Positions 8,666-17,111 of a DNA stretch of 64,000 nucleotides are shown in pieces; within the stretch, counting starts at the first letter, position 1; each line of letters starts with the position of its first letter. A program made the position numbers and the translations under genes. Source of the DNA: Bacillus fungorum (GTDB taxonomy: Bacteria; Bacillota; Bacilli; Bacillales; Bacillaceae_G); the NCBI RefSeq assembly GCF_002746455.1, contig NZ_NWUW01000004.1:280556-344555 (forward strand). The letters run 5' to 3'. Under the pieces are notes generated by a model, which had not been told where the DNA came from, searched no databases, and saw only the letters and a list, made by a program, of their open reading frames with translations.

Positions 8666-9966
8666 GCAGCAAGTTGATGAATGAACATAATAAATGGAAT
8701 GCATTTATCGAAACCCCATTTTATATAAAAAATGGAAAAGTTCATAGTGTACAGGAACAGTTCTTTATTTCAAAAGGACCGAAAGCAAAAATTGGGGATG
8801 TTTGTCTTGTGGGGGAACATCGTGTCTTATGTGAGGTCATTGCAATTGAAAAAGAAAACAATATGTTGCTCCCATTTGAACAGACTCAAAAAGTATGCTA
8901 CGGTGATTCAGTAACGTTAATTGCTGAAGATGTTGTTGTGCCTCGTGGAGACCATTTACTGGGGAAAGTACTAAATGCGAACGGGGCGGTTTTAAATGAA
9001 GCAAATGAGAATGGACCGCTTCAAAAAGTAAAACTAGATGCCCCTCCAATCCATGCGTTTGAAAGGGAAGAGATTACCGAAGTTTTTGAAACGGGTATTA
9101 AATCCATTGATTCGATGTTAACCATTGGTATTGGTCAAAAGATTGGTATTTTCGCTGGTTCAGGTGTTGGTAAATCCACATTACTTGGAATGATTGCAAA
9201 AAATGCGAAAGCGGATATTAATGTTATTAGTTTAGTGGGAGAACGTGGTCGTGAAGTAAAAGATTTTATTCGAAAAGAACTCGGTGAAGAGGGTATGAGG
9301 AAAAGCGTTGTTGTTGTAGCAACTTCTGATGAAAGCCACCTTATGCAGCTTCGCGCAGCGAAGCTAGCAACATCAATCGCCGAATATTTTCGAGACCAAG
9401 GAAATAATGTACTACTCATGATGGACTCCGTTACTCGTTTTGCTGATGCAAGGCGAAGTGTTGATATTGCGGTAAAGGAATTACCAATTGGCGGAAAGAC
9501 GCTTCTCATGGAAAGTTATATGAAAAAATTACTTGAGCGATCTGGTAAAACGAAAAAAGGATCGATAACAGGTATCTACACTGTTCTTGTTGACGGTGAT
9601 GATTTAAATGGTCCGATACCAGATTTAGCCCGTGGTATTTTAGATGGACATATTGTATTGAAGCGGGAACTAGCAACACTTAGTCATTATCCAGCCATTT
9701 CGGTGCTAGATTCTGTAAGCCGGATTATGGAAGAAATTGTGTCGCCAAATCATTGGCAGCTTGCAAATGAAATAAGAAAAACACTATCTATCTATAAAGA
9801 GAATGAATTGTATTTCAAATTAGGAACAATTCAAGAAAATGAAGAAAATGCTTATATATTTGAATGTAAAAATAAAATAGACGATATAAATACATTTTTA
9901 AAACAAGGTCGAACGGACAGTTATCATTTTGATGATATCGTTCAAGCGATGCATCATATTATATAG
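8662..9966 (+). CDS. fliI: FliI, flagellum-specific export ATPase
   Basis: The 434-residue product belongs to the F1-beta-like type III export ATPases. The Walker A motif GSGVGKST lies at residues ~166-173 and the Walker B strand LLMMDSVTRFA near 250-260; the catalytic VSLVGERGREV segment is also present. With FliH and FliJ it energises substrate unfolding and export. The gene overlaps fliH by four bases and is followed at once by a terminator. Confidence 0.95.
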   Translation: MSSKLMNEHNKWNAFIETPFYIKNGKVHSVQEQFFISKGPKAKIGDVCLVGEHRVLCEVIAIEKENNMLLPFEQTQKVCYGDSVTLIAEDVVVPRGDHLLGKVLNANGAVLNEANENGPLQKVKLDAPPIHAFEREEITEVFETGIKSIDSMLTIGIGQKIGIFAGSGVGKSTLLGMIAKNAKADINVISLVGERGREVKDFIRKELGEEGMRKSVVVVATSDESHLMQLRAAKLATSIAEYFRDQGNNVLLMMDSVTRFADARRSVDIAVKELPIGGKTLLMESYMKKLLERSGKTKKGSITGIYTVLVDGDDLNGPIPDLARGILDGHIVLKRELATLSHYPAISVLDSVSRIMEEIVSPNHWQLANEIRKTLSIYKENELYFKLGTIQENEENAYIFECKNKIDDINTFLKQGRTDSYHFDDIVQAMHHII

Positions 9967-10000
9967 AGACCTCATGTTTGAGGTCCTATTTTGTTTTTTT
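9966..10000 (+). terminator. Rho-independent terminator after fliI
   Basis: A perfect 7-bp stem, GACCTCA/TGAGGTC with a short TGTT loop (9968-9985), is followed by a T-rich run to 10000. It closes the flgB-fliI transcript and implies that the next genes need their own promoter. Confidence 0.85.
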
Positions 10001-10013
10001 ATTATTTCGCAGA

Positions 10014-10038
10014 TTTTTTTGCAAAAAAACTATATAAT
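10014..10038 (+). promoter_or_regulatory. fliJ-fliK promoter region with MogR-box-like palindrome
   Basis: The palindrome T7-GC-A7 occupies 10014-10029 and contains a TTTT-N5-AAAA match, the recognition pattern established for Listeria MogR. It ends one base before TATATAATA, which supplies a good -10 (TATAAT at 10033-10038). The -35 is weak. Binding here would block polymerase. The position just after the fliI terminator and 43 bases before the next start supports a promoter. Confidence 0.55.
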
Positions 10039-10080
10039 AAAAAAAGGGAGCGTTATAATAGAAAGGGGTTATAAAAACAG

Positions 10081-10491
10081 GTGAACAAGCAACAGTATGA
10101 TACGATAAAATGGCAAATCAATCAAGAAAAAGAGCATGTTTTGAAAGAAGTGTATGAATTAACAGCTGAAAAAAGAAAAACGGAACAAAGAAAAGAATAT
10201 GATTTACGTGTTTTTCAGTCGCGTAGTAAAATCGTACAAACTGGAGAACGGATTATGGTTGGCATGCTTTCTTCTCATACATTTTCGCCTGAGAGAATAG
10301 AAGAATGGAATCGGAAAATACAAAAAATAGTTGGGTTTATTCAAAAAAATGAGAGTCTTTTAGAACAAATAAAAGAAAAAGAGCGTGTAATTGATGAAAT
10401 GTATCAAGAAGATTGTAAAAAGCTTGTGAAAATACAAGAAAAGTTAGAAGAAAAAATGCTTCTTGATTTGAAAATGTGTATGAATGGATGA
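10081..10491 (+). CDS. fliJ: FliJ-like flagellar export chaperone
   Basis: The 136-residue, highly charged product is coiled coil over most of its length and lies directly after fliI, the normal place and size for FliJ, the soluble export component that sits in the FliI ring. The start is GTG, preceded by GAAAGGGG. Sequence motifs in FliJ are poor, so the call rests on coiled coil, size and context. Confidence 0.7.
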   Translation: MNKQQYDTIKWQINQEKEHVLKEVYELTAEKRKTEQRKEYDLRVFQSRSKIVQTGERIMVGMLSSHTFSPERIEEWNRKIQKIVGFIQKNESLLEQIKEKERVIDEMYQEDCKKLVKIQEKLEEKMLLDLKMCMNG

Positions 10492-10501
10492 GGTGAATAT
10501 A

Positions 10502-11605
10502 GTGATAGAACCTGTGTTGCCGGTGCAACCGAGTTTACCTCCGCAAAAAGATAGAGGGCTAGAAGTGCAGTCAAAAGATGAAAAATCTTCATTTATAAGT
10601 AAAATGAATGAACAAGACAAGAAACAGCCGAAAACGGAGAAAACGAAACAACAAGAAGTACCAAACGAAGAGAAGAAAGAATACGTTCTAGCAAAAAAAA
10701 CTACAAAAAAAGAAGAACCAACTGTACAAAAAGAAGAAAAAAAAGAGACAGAACAATTATTGTTAGCTGTATCGGAGCAAATGGTTACAATTGAGCAATT
10801 ACGTGCACAACCAGAATTGCTATATCAATACATACAAAAAATACAAGAGTTATATAAAGAGTATGGAAATATTAAATTGAATGAATTGCCAGTTGCCGAA
10901 TTACAGCAGTTACAAGAGCTTCTTTCTAATATGAATATTAAAAATGCTATATGTTTAGAAGATACAATGCAAATAGCTTTAGAGAAGGTAGCGACACCAG
11001 AGAAAATGATACAAATAGTAACTATGGTCGAAACTGAGAGTTGTGATATTGGGAAGAAACAAGACGAGCAAAAGGAAGTAGAAGTGTCGAAAGCGGAAAG
11101 TGATGATGTGAATCTTGAATTACTGGACGTAGACCCGGGAACGACAGGAGCTGAATCATTCGGTAAGCCGCATATAGCAGGAACGGATCAAGCTGTAAAA
11201 CAAAATGGTGGGGCGGAAAAGATAGCGCTACCTGACTTAGGAAAGAAAATGGAAGCGCAAGTTGAAGCATTACAAAAGTTTGTTGTCAAACAAGAACGCG
11301 TTTTATTTCAGTTGAATCCTGAAAAGCTAGGTACGTTAACCGTATTTATGAAAAAGCATGGGGATCAAATTGATGTGCATGTAGAAATGGAAAAACATGA
11401 TGCAAAAAAACGTGTTGAAGTCATTTTTGAGGAATTAAAATTAAAATTAAAAGAAAAAGACATTCATATTCAAATTAGTTATTCAGATAAAGATGAGCAG
11501 CGTAAAGAGAAACAAGAACAGGACCAAAGACAACGACAAAAAACAGCTCATTCAAAGAAAGAGCAACAAGCAAAACAAGAATTTGTTGGATTATTGGAGG
11601 GATAA
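10502..11605 (+). CDS. fliK: FliK, flagellar hook-length control protein
   Basis: The 367-residue product has a long hydrophilic Lys/Glu/Gln-rich N-terminal ruler-like region and a C-terminal globular Flg_hook domain (about residues 245-335, with RVLFQLNPEKLGTLTVFM as its signature), then a basic tail. FliK measures hook length and switches FlhB export specificity. The AGGTGA site fits GTG 10502; ATG 10484, overlapping fliJ, is the alternative. Confidence 0.82.
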   Translation: MIEPVLPVQPSLPPQKDRGLEVQSKDEKSSFISKMNEQDKKQPKTEKTKQQEVPNEEKKEYVLAKKTTKKEEPTVQKEEKKETEQLLLAVSEQMVTIEQLRAQPELLYQYIQKIQELYKEYGNIKLNELPVAELQQLQELLSNMNIKNAICLEDTMQIALEKVATPEKMIQIVTMVETESCDIGKKQDEQKEVEVSKAESDDVNLELLDVDPGTTGAESFGKPHIAGTDQAVKQNGGAEKIALPDLGKKMEAQVEALQKFVVKQERVLFQLNPEKLGTLTVFMKKHGDQIDVHVEMEKHDAKKRVEVIFEELKLKLKEKDIHIQISYSDKDEQRKEKQEQDQRQRQKTAHSKKEQQAKQEFVGLLEG

Positions 11606-11608
11606 AAC

Positions 11609-12202
11609 GTGCCAACAGTTGGATTAAATACAACGAGTACAAACCATATTCCATCACAAACACAGGCCAAAACAAAAGGGGCTTCTGCTGTTAATGGAAC
11701 AGAGACGCAAGTTCAAAAATCAAATGAAACGAAATCAGAAACCGGTCAAATAATGTCTGGCATTATGGGAAAACAGGATTTCTTAAAATTATTTTTAGCA
11801 AGTCTGAAATATCAAGATCCATCCAATCCGATGGATATGAATCAAATGATGAATCAAACGGCACAATTTTCGCTTATGGAACAAGTGGAAAATATGACAA
11901 AAGCTGTTGATTTATTGCGCCAAACAGTGTCTACAAACCCGCTTGACGGAGGAATGAAATTTCTTGGTAAGTATATAAAAGGCGTGGATAGTGAAGGGAA
12001 ACAGGTCACTGGTAAAGTTGATGTTGTTCGTCTTGCTGGAAATAACGAAATACAGCTTGCCGTCGGTGACCATATCGTTTCACTAAATTATGTAGTAAAT
12101 GTTTCTGATGAACCAATTAAAGATAAACCAGATACAGATAAACTAGACACAGCAAATCTAGAAGATGACAAAACAAAAAGCGGTTCAATTATAAATAAAT
12201 AG
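11609..12202 (+). CDS. flgD: FlgD, hook-capping scaffold protein
   Basis: The 197-residue product fits FlgD, which caps the growing hook. The diagnostic block MGKQDFLKLFLASLKYQDPSNPMD lies near residues 48-71 (given here only as a family signature in two parts: MGKQDFLKLF and LKYQDPSNPMD). GTG is the start, with GGAGGG upstream. It is placed between fliK and flgE, as is usual. The C-terminal tail is hydrophilic and Asp/Lys-rich. Confidence 0.9.
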   Translation: MPTVGLNTTSTNHIPSQTQAKTKGASAVNGTETQVQKSNETKSETGQIMSGIMGKQDFLKLFLASLKYQDPSNPMDMNQMMNQTAQFSLMEQVENMTKAVDLLRQTVSTNPLDGGMKFLGKYIKGVDSEGKQVTGKVDVVRLAGNNEIQLAVGDHIVSLNYVVNVSDEPIKDKPDTDKLDTANLEDDKTKSGSIINK

Positions 12203-12218
12203 GGAGTGTACTTAAATT

Positions 12219-13436
12219 ATGATTAAAGCATTATATACAAGTATTACAGGAATGAATGCAACGCAAAATGCATTAAGTGTTACGTCAAATAATATTGCAA
12301 ACGCACAAACAGTTGGGTATAAGAAGCAAAAAGCTATTTTTGATGATTTACTATATAATAATTCAGTAGGTTCAAGAGGAAATAATATGTATGCTGGTAC
12401 GAATCCGAAAAGTATTGGTAACGGTGTAAAGCTGAGTGGAACGTCTACAGATTTTAATAACGGTTCTATTACATTGGATGGTGGGAAAACGAATGTAGCC
12501 ATTGAAGGTAGTGGTTTTTTTGCTGTAGGTGATTTGAACGGTGGAAATGTTCAATACACACGTAAAGGAATGTTTGGTGTGTCTGATAACTATTATTTAA
12601 CAAATTCAGAAGGACAGTATGTTTTAGCTTATCCTGGTAATCCATCTACAGGTGAAGTAGACTTTAATCGTGCGCCAGGACCTATAAAAGTACCAATGGG
12701 GACGGCTGTTGGTGGAATTCAATCAACAAAAGGGGTTCTAAAGGGTAATCTTGATGCTGCAGAAAAAGGCGCAACTCAAGAACTTACAGTGTTTGACAGT
12801 GCAGGAAATGCATTAACTGTTCAATTTGCATTTACAAAAGATGCTGATCATAAGTATTCATATACAGTAAAAGTAAGAAATGATTCAAAAGGTGAAAAAG
12901 AATTTAAAGAAATTGATAAGGGAAATTTAGAATTTAATGAAGTTGGTCAAATGACAAGTGGTCAAACGAAAACATTCCAGTTTAATGGAAACCCTTCATT
13001 TACGCTTGATATGAGTCAAATCACGAATCATCCTACTAAAAATACGTTAGCTCCTTCAGATATTGATGGACAAAAGGCAGCAATTGTTAAAGATTGTCAG
13101 ATAACAGAAGGTGGCTATGTAACAGCAAAATATGATGATGGTAGCAGTAGAATCATCGGACAACTTGCTGTAGTCATGTATCCTAACGAAGGTGGACTGA
13201 TGAAAGTAGGGAATGGTAACTATGTGGATACACCAGCAGCAGGTAATCGTGTAATAGGGGTTTCAGGTCAAAATGGTGCGGGGACAATTCGTGCGGGTGC
13301 AACGGAAAGTTCAAATGTCGACTTATCTGTAGAGTTTGTTGATTTAATGTTATATCAACGCGGTTTCCAAGGAAATGCGAAAGTGATCAAAGTATCAGAT
13401 GACGTATTAAATGAAGTTGTAAACTTAATCCGATAA
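12219..13436 (+). CDS. flgE: FlgE, flagellar hook protein
   Basis: The 405-residue product is the hook subunit. The N-terminal ALYTSITGMNATQNALSVTS and NNIANAQTVGYKK motifs and the C-terminal ESSNVDLSVEFVDLMLYQRG helix are the conserved D0 ends of rod/hook proteins, with beta-rich D1/D2 domains between. The ribosome site is AGGGAGTG. Confidence 0.95.
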   Translation: MIKALYTSITGMNATQNALSVTSNNIANAQTVGYKKQKAIFDDLLYNNSVGSRGNNMYAGTNPKSIGNGVKLSGTSTDFNNGSITLDGGKTNVAIEGSGFFAVGDLNGGNVQYTRKGMFGVSDNYYLTNSEGQYVLAYPGNPSTGEVDFNRAPGPIKVPMGTAVGGIQSTKGVLKGNLDAAEKGATQELTVFDSAGNALTVQFAFTKDADHKYSYTVKVRNDSKGEKEFKEIDKGNLEFNEVGQMTSGQTKTFQFNGNPSFTLDMSQITNHPTKNTLAPSDIDGQKAAIVKDCQITEGGYVTAKYDDGSSRIIGQLAVVMYPNEGGLMKVGNGNYVDTPAAGNRVIGVSGQNGAGTIRAGATESSNVDLSVEFVDLMLYQRGFQGNAKVIKVSDDVLNEVVNLIR

Positions 13437-13485
13437 TTTGTACCGATGAAAAATTGTGATCATCGTAGAAAGGGTTTTTATTCGT

Positions 13486-13821
13486 ATGACAAGACAAGAA
13501 CGAATTTTACAATTGCCTTTTTTTCAAGATAAACAAGAGCTTGCCCAGCAAATTTTGCAATTAGAGCAAGAATCACATGTATATTTACCGGATCAATTTG
13601 TTATTAAGCAAGTGCCGCCTTATTCATTCGGTGAAAAGAAGGCAGCTATTGGTCGTATTTCTGAATTTTATTTTGTTAGTATTTCCAGCGGTAACACATG
13701 GAAATATCAAACATTTAAAGATGAAATGAAATGCCGTGAGTTTTTCATTATGCTTCCTGAAATTACAGATCAACAACTTGCTTTTTGGTTTAACAATATT
13801 GAACTATTAAAAGCGGCGTAG
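13486..13821 (+). CDS. Uncharacterised 111-residue protein after flgE
   Basis: I do not recognise a family. The protein starts MTRQERILQLPFFQDKQEL and has mixed helix/strand content without membrane segments. The frame opens at 13456, but GAAAGGG fits ATG 13486. The position between flgE and a second unknown gene suggests a cytosolic role in flagellar assembly or regulation. B. subtilis has other small genes (swrD, fliL) at this place, but I see no similarity. Confidence 0.6.
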   Translation: MTRQERILQLPFFQDKQELAQQILQLEQESHVYLPDQFVIKQVPPYSFGEKKAAIGRISEFYFVSISSGNTWKYQTFKDEMKCREFFIMLPEITDQQLAFWFNNIELLKAA

Positions 13822-14066
13822 TATATTCTTATCAAAATCTATAATCAATAGTATATAAATACAAATTGAAAAAACGACATAAAACCTTTCTTTTTAGGCA
13901 GAAGATAGTATTTTCCTATGAATAGAAGTGGCCAAACACTATTCTTGTCCTATGTAAAACTAAAACAAAGAGAGAGAATGGGTACGAGGTTACTTTTTGT
14001 TCTGTAAAGCAGTGACTTATATGTTGAAAAATCAAAATGGATTTATATAGAAGGAGAGAAGAAGAT

Positions 14067-14552
14067 ATGGCGCAAAATAAGTACCGCGTTACATTCATTT
14101 CACCTAGTGAAATCGAACAGCGCACTGTAATGGCAGCAAATAGTTTGCCAAATTTAATTCGAAAAGTAGAAAGTATTATCGCGGATCCAAATGGTTACTT
14201 TGTTAATGATAAAAAGAACAATTGTTATTTTAAAGTAATTAAAGAAAACGTAACATTTATTCAATATGAGCTGCTATTCTCTGATAAAGAGATTCATGTT
14301 GAAAAATTAAAGCATATCGCCCCCGCTATATTGCAGCAGTTATTTCAAAAGGTAAATGACCCAGAACTGTATGCACTTTCTCTTCTTGATGTAGATGAAG
14401 CGACAAAAGAATATGTTTTAGCACAAATGGATTCTAATCTGCGTATTAAGGTGGAAACAGAGCTTGCAAAAACCTGGGAAGCACTTCCATCAGAGATTGC
14501 TGAGGCACAAGAAGTAGTACTCGAGGCACTTGCTTCATTTATAAAGGAATAA
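14067..14552 (+). CDS. Uncharacterised 161-residue protein with a FliG-middle-domain-like stretch
   Basis: The start ATG 14067 is set by GAAGGAGAG. No family is certain. Residues ~105-145 (DPELYALSLLDVDEATKEY, then VLAQMDSNLRIKVETELA) resemble the repeat pattern of FliG/MgtE N-type armadillo motifs (DP.. ALxLL ... VLxxM..xLRxxV). The N-terminal part is beta-rich. It is preceded by a 245-base gap and followed by a bcr1 element, and is probably a motility gene of this group. Confidence 0.55.
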   Translation: MAQNKYRVTFISPSEIEQRTVMAANSLPNLIRKVESIIADPNGYFVNDKKNNCYFKVIKENVTFIQYELLFSDKEIHVEKLKHIAPAILQQLFQKVNDPELYALSLLDVDEATKEYVLAQMDSNLRIKVETELAKTWEALPSEIAEAQEVVLEALASFIKE

Positions 14553-14564
14553 GGTTATATATAC

Positions 14565-14723
14565 TTATCCCGCTATTTGTGGGCAGTAAGACTCCCACTT
14601 CAAAATTCGGCTGTAAAGCAAAGGAGTTGGGTGGGAGATCAACTGCCCGTAAAACCCTGATTGGTTCAATTAATAATCAGTGGGGGATGAATAAAGCCCC
14701 CACTGATTAAGGTTTCACTTTAT
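14565..14723 (+). repeat. bcr1-type intergenic repeat, copy 1
   Basis: This ~159-base element begins TTATCCCGC, contains GGGCAGTAAG, a hairpin pairing around CTCCCACTTCAAAA with its GTGGGAG partner, the block AATCAGTGGGGGATGA and its mirror CCCCCACTGATT, and ends GTTTCACTTTAT. It matches copies at 46457 and 59788. Size, the TTTAT-like ends and content agree with the bcr1 repeat known from the B. cereus group. Confidence 0.85.
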
Positions 14724-14821
14724 CTATTTGTATGTTAATCTCATTCAAATAGGTGGTCTTTATGCCTATTAAAATTTAATAAATATATATATGGAATTAT
14801 CGGAAAGGGAGCGACACCTAT

Positions 14822-15730
14822 ATGTCACAAGCGCAAAGTATTTTATTAGAAAGTGGAACAAATGAATTAGAAATCGTCACATATACTGTTGGTGAAAACC
14901 TATTTAGTATTAATGTAATGAAAGTGCGTGAAATTATTAATCCATTTCCTGTTACAACTGTGCCAGAAGCACATCATGCGGTTGAAGGTGTTGTACAAGT
15001 GCGTGGAGAAATTTTACCAGTTATTAATCTCGCAACGGCGTTGAATTTAAAATCATCTAAGCCGCTGGATCAAACGAAATTTATTATCTCAGAATTAAAT
15101 CAAATGAAAGTCATTTTCCGTGTGGATGAAGTACACCGTATTCAGCGAATTTCTTGGGAGCAAATCGATGAGCCAGGTTCATTATCTATGGGATTGGAAG
15201 AAACAACATCAGGTATCGTGAAGTTAGATGGACAAATTATTTTATTATTAGACTATGAAAGAATTGTTTTTGAGATTAGTAATATAGGTTATGAAACACA
15301 AAAATTAGCAGGATTAGATCAAAAAATAGATCGATCTGAAAAGATTATATATATTGCTGAAGATTCTGCAATGCTACGTCAAATATTAGAAGAAACATTA
15401 ACAACAGCTGGTTATAAAAAAATGCAATTCTTTAGTAATGGTGCAGAAGCATTAGCACAAATTGAAAAACTAGCAAAAGAACAAGGTGAAAATATGTTCC
15501 GACATATTCAGCTACTGATTACAGATATTGAAATGCCGAAAATGGATGGTCATCATTTAACAAAGGTAATTAAAGAGCATGAAATTATAAATAAACTACC
15601 AGTTATTATCTTCTCTTCTTTAATTACAAATGAACTATATCATAAAGGTGAATCTGTGGGAGCAAATGCTCAAGTAAGTAAACCAGATATTGAAGAATTA
15701 ATTGGCCTTGTTGATAAACTCGTTTTATAA
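14822..15730 (+). CDS. cheV: CheV, CheW-receiver coupling protein
   Basis: The 302-residue product has a CheW-like domain (residues ~15-155, with VRGEILPVINL at 60-70) and a receiver domain (~173-300) whose phosphoacceptor Asp is D235 in ITDIEMPKMDG; the acidic pair is ED at 180-181. CheV couples chemoreceptors to CheA and contributes to adaptation. It stands alone with its own ribosome site, downstream of bcr1 copy 1. Confidence 0.93.
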   Translation: MSQAQSILLESGTNELEIVTYTVGENLFSINVMKVREIINPFPVTTVPEAHHAVEGVVQVRGEILPVINLATALNLKSSKPLDQTKFIISELNQMKVIFRVDEVHRIQRISWEQIDEPGSLSMGLEETTSGIVKLDGQIILLLDYERIVFEISNIGYETQKLAGLDQKIDRSEKIIYIAEDSAMLRQILEETLTTAGYKKMQFFSNGAEALAQIEKLAKEQGENMFRHIQLLITDIEMPKMDGHHLTKVIKEHEIINKLPVIIFSSLITNELYHKGESVGANAQVSKPDIEELIGLVDKLVL

Positions 15731-15743
15731 AATATTTTTTATT

Positions 15744-15766
15744 AGAGAGGGATTTCTCTCCTTTTG
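15744..15766 (+). terminator. Short stem-loop after cheV
   Basis: GAGAG at 15745-15749 pairs with CTCTC at 15756-15760, followed by CTTTTG. The stem is only 5 bp, but it lies 15 bases after the cheV stop. Confidence 0.45.
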
Positions 15767-15773
15767 ATATGTA

Positions 15774-15841
15774 TTCCCCCACCTCATTTCCCTTTGGAGT
15801 TTGAGGTGGGGGTCTTACTGTTTGTTAATGTGTGATAAAGT
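15774..15841 (-). repeat. Decayed bcr1-like remnant, also a strong hairpin
   Basis: CCCCCACCTCA (15776-15786) pairs with TGAGGTGGGGG (15802-15812). The following TCTTACTGTTTGTTAATG and GTGATAAAG agree with the terminal part of bcr1 read on the minus strand (compare TTTACTGCCCGTTAATACGG in copy 3). I read this as an old, shortened bcr1 copy that can still form a hairpin, and it may serve as cheV terminator. Confidence 0.6.
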
Positions 15842-15955
15842 AAAAATTATTTTTGAGTTTAAAAGAATAATCGACTGAAAATTTAACCGTATGGTATATT
15901 TTTGTTTTATTTTAATAGTTTTCATCATTTTTATACATTTTTATATGTTAATTAT

Positions 15956-15983
15956 TTGACAGATAATTTAGAACTGTTATAAT
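15956..15983 (+). promoter_or_regulatory. Sigma-A promoter for mogR
   Basis: Consensus -35 TTGACA (15956-15961) and consensus -10 TATAAT (15978-15983) are separated by 16 bases, 74 bases upstream of the mogR start. This is the best promoter match in the flagellar half of the window, which fits a constitutively made repressor. Confidence 0.8.
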
Positions 15984-16056
15984 ATGGATATGAAAAAATT
16001 CTATTTTTTTAGAAAGACATGGGAGTAATATGAGAATTGTGAAAGGATGAGGAAAA

Positions 16057-17016
16057 GTGGCACAGGTTATGTATCACCATATAGCAATTAATGTATTGAG
16101 TCTTTTACAAAACATGTCAAAAAATAAAAAAAATGATATAAAACTAGAAGCGGAATTTCAAAAAATAGAGAAGCAATTCCGAATTGGGTATGAAGAGTTA
16201 CTTGAACTATATAATAAAATGGTATTGTTTCAAATGGACATTGAAACAATGGGGGGCATATTTGCATATGAGAAATCAACTATTACATGGTTAAAATCAG
16301 AACTAGAGCTTTTATATGCTGTTTATCAATTTTGTCAGCGTCACGGCTTAAACATTGCTAACATTTCAAAGTATGTGAGTAAAAAAGAACTGCAACTTTT
16401 TCAAAAAACGGAGAGTCAATTACAAAACACGTATTATAAATTAAAAAAAGAAGAAATACCATTTGCGGATATTAAGAAACAAAAACCAGGGCGAAAACGG
16501 AAATATGCACCTGTAAAAGAAACTAGCAAAGGGCAAAAGCAAGTACAAAGTCGAAGAATAAGTAAAGCGGTTTCAAATGAAGAAGTAGAAAACAATCTCG
16601 TGACAGTTTTATCAGGTATCGTGGGTAACTTTGAAACAATTAGCGAGTATAGTGAAAAAAAAGAACGTGAACTGCATCGATTTATGGAAGGAATCTATAA
16701 GCTTTCTAGCATGGCCGCAGAGCACGTGAAAGAAGAATGCGAAACCAATAATTTAGAAGGTGAATTAAAGTCCCTACGAGCTGAAAATGAACGACTACAG
16801 CGTGAAAAACAAGAGCTTTTCACAGATGTTAAAGAAATGACGCATCATCTTATTCATTTCATTACAAGCTCTGACATTGATCAAATTCGTACATTACCTT
16901 ATTTTGTGAATATGTGTAAACAAGACTTGCATAAACTAGGATTATATAATGCACAAGACGGCAAAATGAAAATTATGGTCGATCGCAGTGGACAAGTAAT
17001 GACAGTAACGCAATAA
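16057..17016 (+). CDS. mogR: MogR, DNA-binding motility gene repressor
   Basis: The 319-residue product agrees with MogR of Listeria and the B. cereus group: an N-terminal helical DNA-binding domain with TITWLKSELELLYAVYQF and SQLQNTYYKLKKEEI, the basic minor-groove tail KPGRKRKY (about residues 147-154), then a coiled coil (~230-270). MogR represses flagellar genes by binding TTTT-N5-AAAA sites. The start is GTG, with ATG at 16069 as alternative. It lies just before the flagellin region. Confidence 0.9.
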   Translation: MAQVMYHHIAINVLSLLQNMSKNKKNDIKLEAEFQKIEKQFRIGYEELLELYNKMVLFQMDIETMGGIFAYEKSTITWLKSELELLYAVYQFCQRHGLNIANISKYVSKKELQLFQKTESQLQNTYYKLKKEEIPFADIKKQKPGRKRKYAPVKETSKGQKQVQSRRISKAVSNEEVENNLVTVLSGIVGNFETISEYSEKKERELHRFMEGIYKLSSMAAEHVKEECETNNLEGELKSLRAENERLQREKQELFTDVKEMTHHLIHFITSSDIDQIRTLPYFVNMCKQDLHKLGLYNAQDGKMKIMVDRSGQVMTVTQ

Positions 17017-17032
17017 AAATTGGGTACAAAAT

Positions 17033-17074
17033 AAAAGGGAGGTACATAGCTGATATGTATTTCCCTTTTGTTTT
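17033..17074. terminator. Bidirectional terminator between mogR and flagellin
   Basis: AAAAGGGA-GTACATA pairs with TATGTA-TCCCTTTT around a 5-base loop (17033-17069); a T-run follows on the plus strand and the A-run on the left serves the minus strand. It separates the convergent mogR and minor flagellin genes. Confidence 0.75.
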
Positions 17075-17111
17075 GTATGGAATCGTTCTAATAGAGTAAT
17101 ACAGCATATAG

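Noticed and set aside
15851..15867. TTTT-GAGTTT-AAAA as MogR site before mogR
   Set aside because: The spacer is six bases, not five, so it does not meet the known pattern.
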